Positions 5,596 to 7,408 of a stretch of 7,408 nt of DNA are shown piece after piece. Location of the stretch: positions 1 to 7,408 of the forward strand of contig CANDSI010000053.1 of the NCBI GenBank assembly GCA_947388575.1. Direction: 5' to 3'. Made by a program: the position numbers and the translations under genes. Positions within the stretch are counted from its first letter, which is position 1. Each line of letters opens with the position of its first letter. This DNA comes from an uncultured Mycoplasma sp. (lineage in GTDB: Bacteria > Bacillota_I > Bacilli_A > RF39 > UBA660). Under the pieces are notes generated by a model. That model did no database searches and was not told the origin of the DNA. It saw nothing but the letters and a program-made list of their open reading frames with translations.

Positions 5596-6189
5596 ATGGA
5601 AAAAATTATTTTTAATGGAAGTTTGTATGTAAAGAAAGCTCCCAGTAAAGGCAAGTATCTTATGCAAATTCCATATATTGATATATATGATGTTAATAAA
5701 GAAGATGTAATAACTATTAGTAGGGAAGAAGACATAGAAAGATTACATCCATTTGTAATTGATTTATTAGAGCAAAATGGATTAATAAGAAAAGGAACAA
5801 CATATGACAATGCTGGTTTTTATCATATATATATAAATGGCGACAAAATATATATGATAAACAAAAGTTATGGAAAGATAATGGTATTTAATACACTAGA
5901 AGAAGTAAAAAAAGAGTTTATAAGTTTAGAAGATTTTTTACAAGGAGCCAAATATATAGGTAGAACATTTGGAAATAGTAGAGTAAATCAAGAACTTATA
6001 TATTATTTTAGGAATATGTATTTATTAAAAATGCCATTTATAGATGAATATACAGTAATAGACAGAAAAGATCCATTAATAAGAAATGATATTATAGGAG
6101 ATTTACTACCAGTATACTATGAAAGAGACGCTTTATATAAAGCTATAGTTCAACAAGAAATGAAAGCTGATAATGAGCAAAGAAGATAG
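5596..6189 (+). CDS. Unknown 197-residue soluble protein
   Basis: I do not recognise this protein. It has no signal peptide or membrane segment, and is rich in Ile, Tyr and charged residues. The N-terminal part (about 1-50) looks like beta strands (KIIFNGSLYVKKAP, YLMQIPYIDIYDV). Then come a helix with LHPFVIDLLEQNGLI (about 51-65), another strand-rich section with FYHIYINGDKIYMINKSYGKIMVF (about 75-98), and a helical C-terminal half (LEDFLQGAKYIGRTF, ELIYYFRNMYLLKMPF, YYERDALYKAIVQQEMK). The ATG at 5596 follows AAGGGGGA by a 5-nt spacer and is the clear start. It is a single-gene unit with a strong promoter and its own terminator, which overlaps the stop codon. The coding bias matches the neighbours, so it looks native. 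Function unknown. Confidence 0.85.
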   Translation: MEKIIFNGSLYVKKAPSKGKYLMQIPYIDIYDVNKEDVITISREEDIERLHPFVIDLLEQNGLIRKGTTYDNAGFYHIYINGDKIYMINKSYGKIMVFNTLEEVKKEFISLEDFLQGAKYIGRTFGNSRVNQELIYYFRNMYLLKMPFIDEYTVIDRKDPLIRNDIIGDLLPVYYERDALYKAIVQQEMKADNEQRR

Positions 6190-6204
6190 AGATTATCTTC
6201 TTTT
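6179..6204 (+). terminator. Intrinsic terminator overlapping the stop codon
   Basis: AAAGAAGATA (6179-6188) pairs perfectly with TATCTTCTTT (6194-6203) around GAGAT, followed by T. The left arm includes the last coding codons and most of the TAG stop (6187-6189), so the hairpin is embedded in the gene end. The tail is short because T residues are shared with the stem. Confidence 0.7.
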
Positions 6205-6209
6205 AATAT

Positions 6210-6238
6210 TTGTAAAAAAGCAAAAAAAATGCTATAAT
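6210..6238 (+). promoter_or_regulatory. Promoter for mnmE
   Basis: TTGTAA (6210-6215) and TATAAT (6233-6238) are 17 bp apart, again with TGC just before the -10. The start site would be near 6245. The short leader carries CGCTT/AAGCG (6244-6248/6253-6257), a 5-bp stem whose AAGG loop overlaps the ribosome binding sequence AAGGAAG. Confidence 0.8.
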
Positions 6239-6264
6239 ATACTCGCTTAAGGAAGCGGTTAACT

Positions 6265-7408
6265 ATGAATGATACAATATGTGCAATTTCTACATCTTTA
6301 GGTGTAGGAGCTATTTCAATAATAAGAGTAAGTGGAGAAGATGCAATAAAAAAAGTTGCAAATCTTTTTGATGGAAAAGACTTAACAAAAGTAGAAAGCC
6401 ATACTATTCATTATGGTCATATAATTCATAATAATGAAGTTATCGATGAAGTATTAGTTTCCGTGTTTAGAGCACCAAAAACATATACCAAAGAAGATAT
6501 AGTTGAAATAAACTCTCATGGTGGTATAGCACCCACAAAAAAAGTATTAGAGATACTACTTGAAAATGGCATTCGTCTAGCACGAAAAGGAGAATTTACC
6601 AAAAGAGCCTTTTTAAATGGCAGATTAGACTTATGTGAAGCTGAAAGTGTTAATGCTCTTTTAAGTTCAAGTACAGATTTAGAGCGAAAGTTAGCTTTAA
6701 ATGGTATAAGTGGCAAAGTATCACGAAAAATCAAAAAAGTAAGAGATATAATTGTTGAGTTAATGGCAAATATCGAAGTTAATATTGATTTTCCAGAATA
6801 TGAAGATGCCTTAGAAATAACTTTAGAGAATTTGCCACCAAGATTAAAAGAGATAAAGAAAGAATTAGAAAATCTTTTAGATGAAGCAAAGGTTGGAAAG
6901 TTAATAAGTGACGGAATCAAAGTAGCAATTGTAGGTAGGCCCAATGTTGGAAAAAGTAGCATATTAAACCATTTATTACAAGAGAATAAAGCAATAGTTA
7001 CAGATATAGCAGGTACAACCAGAGATATAGTTGAAGGCGAATTAGAGTTAAAAGGAATAAGGTTAAAGTTTATTGATACAGCAGGAATTAGAAAAACAGA
7101 AGATGTAGTTGAGCGTATTGGTGTAGATAAATCTTTAGAAATGATACAAGAAGCTGATTTAGTTATTCATGTATTAAATAATAATGAAGAATTAACAAAT
7201 GAAGATAAAGAAATTCAAGAAAAAATAAAGGGAAAAACAAAAATAACTTTTATTAATAAAAATGATTTGGAAAGTAAAATAGAAATAAAGGATGATTATA
7301 TTACAGGAAATACTATGTCTGATAATGGGTTAGATAATCTAAAGAATAAAATAATAGAATTATTTGATTTAGAAAAATTGGAACAAAGTAATTTAGAAAT
7401 TGTATCTA
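6265..7408 (+). CDS. mnmE: tRNA modification GTPase MnmE (partial, 3' end outside window)
   Basis: MnmE acts with MnmG to build the (carboxymethyl)aminomethyl group on U34 of tRNAs reading two-codon-box codons, using a tetrahydrofolate cofactor and GTP. The window holds 381 codons; the family is about 450-460 residues, so the final helical part with the C-terminal CxGK motif is missing. The N-terminal folate-binding domain (1-120) starts NDTICAIST and carries EINSHGG and the RKGEFTKRAFLNGRLDL block (107-123). The helical domain follows. The G domain has G1 GRPNVGKS (224-231), G2 GTTRD (250-254), G3 DTAG (271-274) and G4 NKND (331-334), all intact. The ATG at 6265 follows AAGGAAG (6249-6255) by 9 nt. 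It is transcribed from its own promoter. Confidence 0.97.
   Translation, partial: MNDTICAISTSLGVGAISIIRVSGEDAIKKVANLFDGKDLTKVESHTIHYGHIIHNNEVIDEVLVSVFRAPKTYTKEDIVEINSHGGIAPTKKVLEILLENGIRLARKGEFTKRAFLNGRLDLCEAESVNALLSSSTDLERKLALNGISGKVSRKIKKVRDIIVELMANIEVNIDFPEYEDALEITLENLPPRLKEIKKELENLLDEAKVGKLISDGIKVAIVGRPNVGKSSILNHLLQENKAIVTDIAGTTRDIVEGELELKGIRLKFIDTAGIRKTEDVVERIGVDKSLEMIQEADLVIHVLNNNEELTNEDKEIQEKIKGKTKITFINKNDLESKIEIKDDYITGNTMSDNGLDNLKNKIIELFDLEKLEQSNLEIVS

Noticed and set aside
6516..6962. 148-codon minus-strand frame
   Set aside because: It is the antisense shadow of mnmE, whose GTPase motifs are intact on the plus strand.
1..7408. CRISPR array, insertion sequence or tRNA gene
   Set aside because: I saw no regularly spaced repeats, transposase-like protein, terminal inverted repeats or cloverleaf pattern.

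Overview
The window is very AT-rich and reads like a small-genome member of the Bacillota, in the low-GC Bacilli or Mollicutes-like range. The evidence is the strong A/T codon bias, near-consensus housekeeping promoters with extended -10 (TGn) elements, short U-tailed terminators, and Firmicutes-type gene order around truA, rplM and rpsI. TGG encodes every Trp seen and no reading frame needs TGA, so the mycoplasma code is not indicated. A lineage such as the uncultured gut Bacilli (RF39-like) would fit, but that placement is inference.

Layout. Positions 28-1974 hold three overlapping genes: two eroded ATPases that look like relics of the energy-coupling-factor pair EcfA1/EcfA2, then truA. Many Firmicutes have ecfA1-ecfA2-ecfT-truA-rplM-rpsI here. 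In this window ecfT is absent and both ATPases lack a Walker A motif. Positions of about 2036-2604 have no gene but are dense with hairpins and start just after a good promoter. The next gene encodes a 200-residue four-helix membrane protein of the OapA type, so I interpret the region as an OLE RNA (ornate, large, extremophilic), about 560 nt long. This OLE-oapA unit sits between truA and rplM.

Positions 3245-4470 form a second unit, with its own promoter, a Ppx/GppA-family protein and an overlapping unknown 104-residue protein. Positions 4518-5527 are the rplM-rpsI operon, with a consensus promoter, a leader of about 75 nt and a strong terminator. Positions 5540-6204 are a single-gene unit for an unknown 197-residue protein. 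Positions 6210-7408 hold a promoter and the first 381 codons of mnmE, which runs off the window.

How it fits together. Most genes serve translation: tRNA pseudouridylation (TruA), ribosomal proteins L13 and S9, and tRNA wobble modification (MnmE). The most notable element is the OLE RNA and its membrane partner, a ribonucleoprotein known from other Bacillota to sit at the membrane and to be linked to Mg2+ and stress tolerance. The second is the pair of ATP-binding-cassette pseudoenzymes.
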